This document shows positions 33,664-41,590 of a stretch of 42,318 nucleotides of DNA, one piece after another. The position numbers were made by a program, and so were the translations under genes. Location: positions 1 through 42,318 of the forward strand of contig JAGUZU010000067.1 of assembly GCA_020060625.1 (NCBI GenBank), written 5' to 3'. Within the stretch, counting starts at the first letter, position 1; every line of letters begins with the position of its first letter. This DNA is from Anaerolineales bacterium. Lineage in GTDB: Bacteria; Chloroflexota; Anaerolineae; Anaerolineales; Villigracilaceae. Below the pieces are notes generated by a model, which did not search any database, was not told the DNA's origin, and saw only the letters and a program-made list of their open reading frames with translations.

Positions 33664-34718
33664 TATGAATTTGAAAAACGATTTAATGTTTTTCGGAACA
33701 ATGGCTGGATGGGCGCAAATGCGACCACGCCGTTATCTTCGGGTTCAAAGCCCAATTGCCGTTTAAGTTCATACGCGCCGCTTCCCCAGCGCAGGGAGGC
33801 TGTGCCGCGTTCCAGAGCCATCCGAATACCTTCATAAACGAGCATCAAATAGACATAAGGAGTTTGAGGGGCAAGCCCCAGAGCGGTTGCCATTTGAACG
33901 TTGTTATCTTCCAATAAAAGCCCGCAGCCCGCCAGCCTGCCGTCAATATCTGCGGTCAGGAGAGAGCCGCCTACCATTTCCATGTTGAGAAGCATGGGAC
34001 GCATCCAGGGATTTGGCTGCGCGCCATGCCGAATTTCCACTTCCCGAATCAAACGAATGGCATCATCAACATTGTCAGCGCGAGATTTGCGATTAATACG
34101 AATATTCCTCTTTTCTGCTTCACGAAGCGTGCGCTTGTAGTGCTGACGGTCTTTTTTATTGCCGGCGGCAAGATACTCATCGAAGTTTGTCCAACGAATC
34201 TGCATGACAGTACCCGGATTGGAAACCTTCATTACAGAAAAGCCGCCCGGCAGGGAGAAATATTGCCCAGACGGCAGGTAATCCAGAACCAAAACAGAGC
34301 ATTTCCTTTGAGCGCCGATTTCAAGCGCCTTCCCGATAAGCGTGGACAACACTGCATTGCGGTCTTTTGTCGAATTGGAAAGCACGATCCCGGATAAATT
34401 CGAAAGCGGAGAACGGCAGATAAGAAGCGGATATTTTTTCAGCACAGCCCGGAGAATCACGCGCCAACGCCCGGCATACTGGGGAAGCGGCTCGTTATAA
34501 ATCACCCATAGAGACGCCCGCCCCACCAACTTTTCATCCTGATAGACAAGCAAATGGATCGGTTCACAATCCGCCATGACCTGCTCGCCAAACCGATACC
34601 ATTTGTGGCTCTGAAACGGTCGTCCGGCGGACAAGCCATCCCATTCCCCGGCGTCGATCTGGTTGATGGAATCTGCGATGCGGATGGAGATACTCGAGGC
34701 TGAGTCTGAGTTGGTCAT
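33663..34718 (-). CDS. GNAT/FemAB-like acyltransferase
   Basis: A 351-residue protein with the doubled GNAT layout of FemAB/CelD-like (BioF2-like) enzymes: an N-terminal half with PFQSHKWYRFGEQ, and a C-terminal acyltransferase half with KKDRQHYKRTLREAEKRNI, GRLAGCGLLL and AYELKRQLGF. These enzymes transfer acyl or aminoacyl groups. There is no Shine-Dalgarno site: TAAAAT (34725-34730, minus) ends exactly six bases before the ATG, so the mRNA is probably leaderless. It is the first gene of the terpene operon, overlapping the sulfotransferase by one base. Confidence 0.82.
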   Translation of the reverse strand: MTNSDSASSISIRIADSINQIDAGEWDGLSAGRPFQSHKWYRFGEQVMADCEPIHLLVYQDEKLVGRASLWVIYNEPLPQYAGRWRVILRAVLKKYPLLICRSPLSNLSGIVLSNSTKDRNAVLSTLIGKALEIGAQRKCSVLVLDYLPSGQYFSLPGGFSVMKVSNPGTVMQIRWTNFDEYLAAGNKKDRQHYKRTLREAEKRNIRINRKSRADNVDDAIRLIREVEIRHGAQPNPWMRPMLLNMEMVGGSLLTADIDGRLAGCGLLLEDNNVQMATALGLAPQTPYVYLMLVYEGIRMALERGTASLRWGSGAYELKRQLGFEPEDNGVVAFAPIQPLFRKTLNRFSNS

Positions 34719-34724
34719 CCGTCC

Positions 34725-34730
34725 ATTTTA
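34725..34730 (-). promoter_or_regulatory. -10 box of the terpene operon (leaderless geometry)
   Basis: TAAAAT on the minus strand is separated from the ATG at 34718 by GGACGG. With normal -10 to +1 spacing, transcription would begin at or next to the A of the start codon. Confidence 0.5.
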
Positions 34731-34763
34731 AAGCGGAAATTTTTTAAATTTCATGGAGATTTC

Positions 34764-34874
34764 ATGCCTATCAAAAGTGTAAAGGAAATGCCGCGCAGGG
34801 GCATTATTGAAATTCAGGACGCGCGAAAACGAACAAAGGAACATCCGATGTCGTATAATCCGACAAGCGCATGA
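34764..34874 (+). CDS. Small ORF overlapping the GT39-like gene
   Basis: Encodes 36 residues, very rich in Lys/Arg (MPIKSVKEMPRRGII at the start, ending SYNPTSA). GGAG lies five bases before the ATG, and the TGA overlaps the next ATG (ATGA at 34871-34874). I recognise no family. It may be a leader peptide that couples translation into the glycosyltransferase gene, which lacks its own ribosome-binding site. TATAAT at 34854-34859 inside it offers a competing explanation. Confidence 0.45.
   Translation: MPIKSVKEMPRRGIIEIQDARKRTKEHPMSYNPTSA
34854..34859 (+). promoter_or_regulatory. Possible -10 box of the GT39-like gene
   Basis: TATAAT sits 11 bases before the ATG at 34871 and is flanked by TGTCG and CGACA, an inverted repeat that could bind a regulator. 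No clear -35 box is present. Confidence 0.4.
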
Positions 34875-36766
34875 AAAAATCCACTCTCCAAAAAGCAGCA
34901 TCGCTCATCAAACCCTGGCATGTCCTTGCCGCCCTGATCGCTCTCAATATATCCATTGCGCTTTTCATTGGGAATGACTACGGTGAAGCATGGGACGAAC
35001 CCTCCTACTATCTGTACGGCGAACGCTCTTTCGACGCCTATCTCCGGGGGCTTGCGGGGCGGGAACTCATTCCCCAAAAGCACATCTATTTTATTGACTT
35101 AAGATATTACGGTCCTTTTTATACGGCGCTGGGCTGGTATATTACGAACAGCCTGACAGCGGTATTTGCCAACTGGTCATATCCCGATATTTGGCACTTT
35201 GTTAATTTTGGTTTTTTCCAGCTTTCGCTCGTCGCGTTGTATCATGTTGCAAAACGCTTCCTCAACCGATGGGCGGCAGTTGGCGTCGTTCTCCTGTTCT
35301 CCACCCAACCGTTGATTTTTGGTCATGCCTTCATCAACCCCAAAGACATTCCCTTCATGACCTTTTTTACCATCAGCATAGCCTCCGGCATGGCAATGGC
35401 AGAAGCCATCCAAACTCCGCGCGAAGGGAAAGCCCAATATTCCCGGCACAACTTGATCGCGGCAATTCTTTTTGGCTTGTTCATCTTTACAATCGTGGGA
35501 AAGGATGCCATTGCATCCGCCATCGGGTCCATTGTCGCATTTTTTTACAACGCGCCCGCGGACTCAATTTGGGAGGAAATCTTCTCCATGCTGGCAAACC
35601 GGGCAGACCGATTGCCACTGGATAGTTACACTCACAAAGCGGTTGCTCTTGGGGCGGATCGAATTTTGATTATCACGGCATTTTTGATTATCACAACAAG
35701 AAAGGCATATCTCGATTACACACAAGGCGGGATAAAAAACATCCGCCTCACACTCGACCGGGAGTTGATCGCCAGGACCCTGTTCGCCGGTCTCCTCCTC
35801 GGCTTGACCACGTCCATTCGCCTGCTTGGACCCTTTGCCGGTCTACTCATCGCAGGCTACGCGCTGCTGACATCAGACAAAAAGTCGTTCACGCCGTTGA
35901 TCTATTATTTCTCCGTTGCCGCGCTTGTCACCTACCTGACATGGCCCTTCCTTTGGGACCAACCGGCTTCCCATTTCATCGAGTCGCTGCAAGTGATGAG
36001 GGATTTTCCATTCACCGGGGCGGTGCGCTTCATGGGCGATAACATTGCACCTTCCAACCTTCCATGGAGTTACATCCCCGTTCTCATCACCGTTCAAATC
36101 ACAGAGCCTGTCGTACTTCTGGCTTGGATCGGCTTCTTCACCGTTTCGATAAAATCTCTCAAGAACCCAACTGAAGCGAAGAGAAATTCCCTGATCTTCG
36201 CCTGGCTTATCCTACCTGTCGGTTTGCACATCCTTCTTAAATCCAGCGCATACGACAATTTCCGCCAATTCATCTTTATCCTGCCGCCCATGTTCATCCT
36301 CGCAGGTATGGGCTGGGAAACGATCCGGCAGAAAATCAATAACCAATGGATAAAAGCCGCTGTTTTTATCCTGCTCTTAATACCGGGACTGGCTGGCATT
36401 GCATCCCTGCATCCATATCAATACATTTACTACAATGGCTTTGTCGGAGGGTTGCCCGGCGCGGCGGAAAATTTCGAGACCGATTACTGGCTGACGTCCT
36501 ACCGCGAAACCGCAGATTACATAAACAATAACGCCTCCAAAAACGCCTGGATTTTGGCGTGGGGCGCGGGATATAACGTCAGGGGCAATGTCCGTCAGGA
36601 TTTAACCGTCTTCGATTTTGATACAGACGACGTGGAAAAACTTTACGAGTACGCCGTAATCACCACCCGCTTCGATAATCACATCCATCTTTTTACAGAT
36701 GCCGAGGTTGTGTTTGAGGTAAGAAAAAAAGGCGTTTTACTGGCAGTGGTCAAGAAAATAAAATAG
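34871..36766 (+). CDS. GT39-like membrane glycosyltransferase
   Basis: A 631-residue polytopic protein with about 11-13 TM segments and a C-terminal soluble domain (from about 525). The first extracytoplasmic loop contains YGEAWDEPSYY with D42-E43, the acidic pair typical of PMT/ArnT-type GT-C enzymes that use polyprenyl-phosphate sugars. NPKDIPFMTFF is another GT39-like element. The acceptor is unknown. It is divergent from the terpene operon and closed by the terminator at 36776-36808. The DPM1-like enzyme at 13458-14198 could supply its donor. Confidence 0.78.
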   Translation: MKKSTLQKAASLIKPWHVLAALIALNISIALFIGNDYGEAWDEPSYYLYGERSFDAYLRGLAGRELIPQKHIYFIDLRYYGPFYTALGWYITNSLTAVFANWSYPDIWHFVNFGFFQLSLVALYHVAKRFLNRWAAVGVVLLFSTQPLIFGHAFINPKDIPFMTFFTISIASGMAMAEAIQTPREGKAQYSRHNLIAAILFGLFIFTIVGKDAIASAIGSIVAFFYNAPADSIWEEIFSMLANRADRLPLDSYTHKAVALGADRILIITAFLIITTRKAYLDYTQGGIKNIRLTLDRELIARTLFAGLLLGLTTSIRLLGPFAGLLIAGYALLTSDKKSFTPLIYYFSVAALVTYLTWPFLWDQPASHFIESLQVMRDFPFTGAVRFMGDNIAPSNLPWSYIPVLITVQITEPVVLLAWIGFFTVSIKSLKNPTEAKRNSLIFAWLILPVGLHILLKSSAYDNFRQFIFILPPMFILAGMGWETIRQKINNQWIKAAVFILLLIPGLAGIASLHPYQYIYYNGFVGGLPGAAENFETDYWLTSYRETADYINNNASKNAWILAWGAGYNVRGNVRQDLTVFDFDTDDVEKLYEYAVITTRFDNHIHLFTDAEVVFEVRKKGVLLAVVKKIK

Positions 36767-36775
36767 GGCAAACGA

Positions 36776-36808
36776 AAACTTCGGAAACCTGGCAGGCTTC
36801 CGAAGTTT
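36776..36808. terminator. Bidirectional terminator
   Basis: A perfect 11-bp stem (36776-36786 with 36798-36808) with a short inner CCT/AGG stem in the loop lies between convergent genes. A and T runs at either side suit termination in both directions. Confidence 0.82.
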
Positions 36809-36812
36809 ATGT

Positions 36813-38144
36813 CTACCCAAACAATCTTCCCAACCCTTTTCCCCCAGTTTTCTGAAACATCTTCATCATCTTTTGCGCCTCGCGGAACTGTTTGATCAAA
36901 CGGTTCACGTCCTGCACTTCCATGCCCGAGCCGGCGGCAATGCGTCGGCGGCGGGAGGCATTCAAGAGGTCGGGATTGCGGCGCTCTTTCAGCGTCATGG
37001 AATTGATGATGGCTTCCGACTGCTTGAATTGCTTTTCCACCGTCGCGGGGTCAATCCCGCGCGCCGCCTGCCCCATCTGCCCGGGCAGCATATCCATGAT
37101 CTGTCCCAGCGGTCCCATTTTCTTCATTTGCTTCATCTGCTCGAGCCAGTCCTCCAGCGTGAACTGCCCCGTCATCATCTTTCGAGCTTGCTCCGCCTGC
37201 TTTTCGGCGGATTGCTGATCGAACATCGCCTCAGCTTTTTCGATCAGCCCGATCATATCGCCCATGCCCAAAATCCGCGAAGACAAACGCGCGGGGTCAT
37301 ACATTTCGAGCGCGTCGAGTTTTTCACCCGTTCCGATAAATTTGATCGGAATCCCCGTCACCGAGCGGATGGAAATCGCCGCGCCGCCGCGCGAGTCCCC
37401 GTCCATTTTGGTTAGGACAAGCCCCGTCAGGTTGATCGCCTCTTTGAACCCCTGCGCGATGTTCAACGCTTCCTGACCGATCATGGAATCGATGACAAGC
37501 AGGATATCCACCGGGTTGACGTTTGCCGCAATGGACTTCAACTCATCCATCAGTTCCGCATCCATCTGGGACCGTCCGGCTGTATCCACGACCACCAAAC
37601 TGAATCCACCCTTTTCGCCTTTTTCGACGGCTCGCTTCGCGAGCTGCGGCGGCGTGATGGACGTATCCGCTTCGACTTCGACATCCAGCCGCTCGCCGAG
37701 TTGCTGCAACTGTTTGACCGCGGCGGGACGGTACGGGTCGCCTGCCACGAGTAAAACGCGCTCGCCTTTGGATTTCATCAGGCGCGCCAGTTTGCCTGCG
37801 GCGGTCGTCTTGCCCGCGCCTTGCAAACCGACCATCATCACCACGCGCGGTTTTGGTCCCGTGAGATTTAATGGAGCAGGCTCGCCAAGCGTGCCGATCA
37901 ACTCCTCATTAACAATCTTGATGACCTGCTGACCGGGGTTGAGCGCCTTCGATACCTCCGCGCCAACGGCGCGTTCGCGCACTTTGGCAATGAAGGATTT
38001 GACCACGCTGAAATGCACGTCGGCTTCAAGGAGCGCGAGGCGCACTTCGCGCATGGCAGCGTCCACATCCGCTTCGGTGAGTTTTCCGCGGCGGCGAAGG
38101 TTATCGAAGATTTGGTTAAGTCGTCCGGTGAGGGTTTCAAACAT
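36813..38144 (-). CDS. ffh: Signal recognition particle protein Ffh
   Basis: SRP54 GTPase that targets nascent membrane proteins to FtsY. The 443-residue protein has the N domain, G domain with GLQGAGKT (106-113), VVDTAGRSQMD and TKMDGDSRGG, and a Met-rich M domain (MKKMGPLGQIMDMLPGQM) with the RNA-binding RRRRIAAGSG-like end. No Shine-Dalgarno site precedes the ATG. In many bacteria ffh lies next to rpsP; here it stands alone, about 10.8 kb from rpsP. A dispersed repeat occupies its upstream region. Confidence 0.96.
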   Translation of the reverse strand: MFETLTGRLNQIFDNLRRRGKLTEADVDAAMREVRLALLEADVHFSVVKSFIAKVRERAVGAEVSKALNPGQQVIKIVNEELIGTLGEPAPLNLTGPKPRVVMMVGLQGAGKTTAAGKLARLMKSKGERVLLVAGDPYRPAAVKQLQQLGERLDVEVEADTSITPPQLAKRAVEKGEKGGFSLVVVDTAGRSQMDAELMDELKSIAANVNPVDILLVIDSMIGQEALNIAQGFKEAINLTGLVLTKMDGDSRGGAAISIRSVTGIPIKFIGTGEKLDALEMYDPARLSSRILGMGDMIGLIEKAEAMFDQQSAEKQAEQARKMMTGQFTLEDWLEQMKQMKKMGPLGQIMDMLPGQMGQAARGIDPATVEKQFKQSEAIINSMTLKERRNPDLLNASRRRRIAAGSGMEVQDVNRLIKQFREAQKMMKMFQKTGGKGLGRLFG

Positions 38145-38155
38145 AAGATCACATT

Positions 38156-38237
38156 GTCATTGCGAGAGCGATAGCCCGAAGCAATCTCCAGATACTCGAG
38201 GATCGTTTCGTCGCCCGTATGGGCTCCTCGCGATGAC
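38156..38237. repeat. Dispersed intergenic repeat with 11-bp terminal inverted repeats
   Basis: The ends (38156-38166, GTCATTGCGAG, and 38227-38237, CTCGCGATGAC) are reverse complements with one mismatch. The first third is related to the element at 2492-2618. No ORF is carried. It lies between ffh and the membrane-protein gene; bases 38238-38304 show nothing further. Confidence 0.7.
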
Positions 38238-38304
38238 GAAGATAAGGCGCAGGAACAGGCATTGTAGCGCGGAGCAGGTTGAGGGTCAAGAAAGAGGCGG
38301 GAAA

Positions 38305-39120
38305 TTATTTCGAGCGCAGCCCATGCCTGAGGAGCATCCAGTGTCCCAGAATCCCCAAACCAAATATCAAATAGGCAAGCAGGTAGGTGGAATCGATGAC
38401 GAGGGTGAGCGCGTTGCTGTTTTCCGCAGACCAGGCGTACATCCCCGTTTTTTCCGCCCAGGCATAAAGCATGTCAGACACGCCGAAGATCATCAGCCCA
38501 ATCCAGGGACGCATGAGCGCGCCGCCGCGAAAGACAAAGACAAGCGCGAGCCCGGCGATTCCCACCGCCAGGTCGGCAAAGGGGTAATAGAAATCAACAA
38601 AGGATTCAACCGTAAACGTCCCAAGCGCCGAAAGCAGGGACAACGGAAGCAGAAGGACGACGAGCCATGCGCCGATTGCGTAAAGACGGATTGTTTCCGA
38701 CTCTCCGGGCATGATGGCGGAATATTGGTGGTAAAGAGCAAAGGTAAAGAAAAGGAACCCGAGCCACCACCCAAAGTCGGCGATGCTTGGCACGGGAACT
38801 TCCTCAAAAATAAAGGCATAGATCTGCCATGCCGCTTCCGCAAAAAACCACAACCATGCGCCTATCATCATGTTTTTCCAAATTTTGCGCGGATGATCTT
38901 CGGGGTCGTAATACAAAAAGACGACAGTGGAAACGCCCGCCACGGCAAGCGCCGCAAGAGATGTGATGGAATTCAACACAAGGTTGTCGAACGGCTCGCC
39001 GAGGGGCGCAAACTGATAAAAAACGATGTAGCCCGCCAGTAAAAGCAGGGCGAACGCATAGGATAGGATTGCCCGCGGCGAGGAAAAGGTCCGCTTCAAC
39101 TCATTCCATTCGTTAATCAT
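38305..39120 (-). CDS. Polytopic membrane protein, possible sensor-type 7-8 TM domain
   Basis: A 271-residue protein with about eight hydrophobic segments. Its layout, with PSIADFGWWLGFLFF after the fourth segment and SFVDFYYPFADLAVG later, resembles the 7TM sensor regions found before GGDEF or kinase domains, but no output domain is present. The start at 39120 has AGAGGA seven bases upstream and lies inside the end of the preceding gene (8-base overlap), so both are co-translated. Function unknown. Confidence 0.72.
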   Translation of the reverse strand: MINEWNELKRTFSSPRAILSYAFALLLLAGYIVFYQFAPLGEPFDNLVLNSITSLAALAVAGVSTVVFLYYDPEDHPRKIWKNMMIGAWLWFFAEAAWQIYAFIFEEVPVPSIADFGWWLGFLFFTFALYHQYSAIMPGESETIRLYAIGAWLVVLLLPLSLLSALGTFTVESFVDFYYPFADLAVGIAGLALVFVFRGGALMRPWIGLMIFGVSDMLYAWAEKTGMYAWSAENSNALTLVIDSTYLLAYLIFGLGILGHWMLLRHGLRSK

Positions 39121-40072
39121 AAAAATATCCTCTAGGCAAAAGGGCGTGCGCATCGATCAGGTCCAAGTCGGGTGCGGGGAGGTTGGCAATATTTTCCCTC
39201 AGTGAAGCGGCAAGCAGGCGCGGACCGACAACAACTGCGCAATGTTCGAACATTTCAGCCAGAAAGAGCCGGTAATATTTCGCAGCGACCTCGGATGATA
39301 GAAACACCTCGCAATCCAAAATTTTATGGGAGGAGATGGATATATCAAGGTCTCTTTCCGACGTAAAGGAGGTCATAACGCGGACAAGAGATTCGACAAG
39401 CGCGCGACCGGCGAGGGTTCTGAAACGCGCGAGCATCAAATTGCAAATTTCCGCAAACAGGCGGCGCAGCTGGTATTCTTTCCATATATCCACGGACGCA
39501 TCCAAAGAAAACGCCGAAGCCATACACTGGGGACCCCATGCCTCGTAAAAAACAGGGCTGAGACCCGCTTCATCTCGTACGGTTTCCTCTGAAACAAATA
39601 CGGAATACGGTTGCGAGTTTTTCTCCGGAAAAAGGACAAGACCCGACGAGCGCTGCCAGTTCAAATAAACCAGGGAGGGTTCCGATCTTCCCGCTTCGGA
39701 TTTGAGATATTGGGACACCTGCCCGGGGTCGGATATTTCTTCCGTACGCCCATCCCGCACCTGCAACGAAAGCCCGAACAAAAGCAGCCCCAACGGAGAG
39801 AGCGGGATCGCCTTTGCGTATGCCTCGCCAGCGGAATGCACTTTTTCCAGCCACTGGTCGCGCGGGAATATTTGCGTCAGACCGGAATTAAAAAGAGCGG
39901 CAGAAAATACGCCTCCGCGCTTTAAAAACAGGTACAAATTTTTATCCGGGGAGTATGCGAGCCGTATTAATCCTGTTTGACGGCGTTCGTAAAAGGAATC
40001 CACCATTGCCTGTATCTCCGGCATGGATGCGACCCTCTCGTTTGGGTGGACAGTGTTGAAGACGGCGGGCAT
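39113..40072 (-). CDS. Soluble protein of unknown function
   Basis: A 319-residue protein without signal peptide or TM segment. The N-terminal region (about 12-100; FYERRQTGLIRLAYSPDKNLYLFLKRGG in the source, positions about 27-54) recalls DUF4388/PatA-like domains; the rest is unassigned. The start at 40072 is supported by a promoter of leaderless geometry: TTGCCT, 17 bases, TATGAT, six bases, ATG. It overlaps the membrane-protein gene by 8 bases, suggesting that the two products work together, perhaps in signalling. Confidence 0.65.
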   Translation of the reverse strand: MPAVFNTVHPNERVASMPEIQAMVDSFYERRQTGLIRLAYSPDKNLYLFLKRGGVFSAALFNSGLTQIFPRDQWLEKVHSAGEAYAKAIPLSPLGLLLFGLSLQVRDGRTEEISDPGQVSQYLKSEAGRSEPSLVYLNWQRSSGLVLFPEKNSQPYSVFVSEETVRDEAGLSPVFYEAWGPQCMASAFSLDASVDIWKEYQLRRLFAEICNLMLARFRTLAGRALVESLVRVMTSFTSERDLDISISSHKILDCEVFLSSEVAAKYYRLFLAEMFEHCAVVVGPRLLAASLRENIANLPAPDLDLIDAHALLPRGYFYD

Positions 40073-40078
40073 GTCGTA

Positions 40079-40107
40079 ATCATAGCATGGCGCGCTTGGG
40101 CAGGCAA
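40079..40107 (-). promoter_or_regulatory. Promoter of the 39113-40072 gene (leaderless geometry)
   Basis: On the minus strand TTGCCT (40107-40102) and TATGAT (40084-40079) are 17 bases apart, and TATGAT ends six bases before the ATG. No ribosome-binding site is present. Confidence 0.6.
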
Positions 40108-40118
40108 TATACAATTTC

Positions 40119-40147
40119 TTTACAATACAACCGAAACTCCTTATACT
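40119..40147 (+). promoter_or_regulatory. Promoter of the UMF1-family gene
   Basis: TTTACA (40119-40124) and TATACT (40142-40147) are 17 bases apart, leaving a leader of about 38 bases that contains GGAGG (40183-40187). It is arranged back to back with the minus-strand promoter at 40079-40107. Confidence 0.65.
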
Positions 40148-40191
40148 GGCGCGTGTTCTTGCTTTCATCCTTATCACCCCGTGGAGGAGTC

Positions 40192-41553
40192 ATGGCAGTC
40201 GAAGCAGTGGTCAACGACAGGAAAGAGATCTTTGGGTGGGCAATGTACGATTGGGCGAACTCTGCCTTTAGCACAACAGTGGGGACGGTGTTTCTGGGTC
40301 CGTATGTGGCAAGTCTGGCGCGCGCCGCAGCGGAAGCGGCGGGAACGCCCACCGTTTCATTTTTGGGAATTCCCGTTGCGCCGGATTCGTTTTTGCCCTA
40401 TTGCATTTCCTTTTCGGTCGGGATGCAGGTGCTGTTCCTGCCCATCCTCGGCGCAATTGCGGATTATTCGCATTTGCGAAAGCGCATGATGCAGATCTTT
40501 GCGACTATCGGCGCCCTTTCCACCATCCTGATGTTTTTGGTAACGGGAAATCTGTGGTGGCTGGGCGGCTTGCTCTTTATCGTCGCAAATCTTTCCTTCG
40601 GCGCGGCAATCGTTTTCTATAACGCCTACCTCCCCGACATTGCCAGCGAAGAAGAAAGAGACCGCGTCTCCTCCTACGGCTGGGCAATGGGGTACATGGG
40701 CGGCGGGATTCTGCTGGCTCTCAACCTTGCCTTCTTCATCTTTAGCGAAGACATTGGCGTGCCAAGCGAACTCGCCGTGCGAATCAACCTTGCCTCTGCA
40801 GGCATATGGTGGCTTGGGTTTTCCTTCCTGACATGGGCAAGGCTGCGATCACGCCGCGCCGCGCGCTCCCTTCCCGCAGGCGAAACGTATGCAAGCATCG
40901 GCTTCAAACAGCTGCGAAAAACCTTCAGCGAAGTAAAGCATTTCCCCGAAACCTTGAAATTTCTGCTGGCTTACTTTCTATACAACGACGGCATCCAGAC
41001 GGTGATCGCCGTCGCCGCAACCTTCGCCGCCGCGCCTCTGATTCAGGGTGGGTTGGAACTCGACCAAACCACCCTCACCGCTGTGATCTTGATGATCCAA
41101 TTCGTGGCGTTCTTTGGAGCGTTGTTTTGGGGCAAACTGGCAGGCTGGATCGGCGCGAAGCAGTCGGTCATCGTCAGTTTGGTGATCTGGTCGGGCGTCG
41201 TCATCTACGCCTATGGCGGCTTGCAGGGCGAAGGGCGCGTGACCGAATTCTTCATCCTGGGCGGATTTATCGCCATGGTGATGGGCGGCTCGCAAGCCAT
41301 CAGCCGCAGTCTCTTTGCGCAGATGATCCCCAGCGGCAAGGAAGCGGAATTCTTCTCGTTCTACGAAGTCAGCGAACGCGGCACATCCTGGATTGGACCG
41401 TTGATCTTCGGACTTGCAAATCAGTGGTTCGGAAGCCTGCGCATCGCCATTCTCTCCCTGATCTTTTTCTTCATCATGGGCTTGATCTTCCTGCCTTTCG
41501 TGAATGTAAAAAAAGCAATCGAAGACGCGAAAAAGTACGACGCGCAAGCCTGA
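40192..41553 (+). CDS. UMF1/Atg22-like MFS permease
   Basis: A 453-residue permease with about 12 TM segments. WAMYDWANSAFSTTV near the N-terminus, FYNAYLPDIA and SYGWAMGYMGGG are hallmarks of the UMF1 family, related to the vacuolar amino-acid effluxer Atg22. The bacterial substrate is unknown, but amino-acid efflux is a reasonable guess from the family. GGAGG at 40183-40187 fixes the start. A strong bidirectional terminator follows. Confidence 0.9.
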   Translation: MAVEAVVNDRKEIFGWAMYDWANSAFSTTVGTVFLGPYVASLARAAAEAAGTPTVSFLGIPVAPDSFLPYCISFSVGMQVLFLPILGAIADYSHLRKRMMQIFATIGALSTILMFLVTGNLWWLGGLLFIVANLSFGAAIVFYNAYLPDIASEEERDRVSSYGWAMGYMGGGILLALNLAFFIFSEDIGVPSELAVRINLASAGIWWLGFSFLTWARLRSRRAARSLPAGETYASIGFKQLRKTFSEVKHFPETLKFLLAYFLYNDGIQTVIAVAATFAAAPLIQGGLELDQTTLTAVILMIQFVAFFGALFWGKLAGWIGAKQSVIVSLVIWSGVVIYAYGGLQGEGRVTEFFILGGFIAMVMGGSQAISRSLFAQMIPSGKEAEFFSFYEVSERGTSWIGPLIFGLANQWFGSLRIAILSLIFFFIMGLIFLPFVNVKKAIEDAKKYDAQA

Positions 41554-41554
41554 C

Positions 41555-41590
41555 AAAATATGACCCGCCAATACGGCGGGTCATATTTTT
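41555..41590. terminator. Bidirectional terminator
   Basis: A perfect 15-bp stem (41555-41569 with 41575-41589) with loop AATAC carries A and T runs at its ends. It serves the UMF1 gene (plus) and the thioredoxin-like gene (minus), whose stop codon lies at 41589-41591. Confidence 0.93.
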
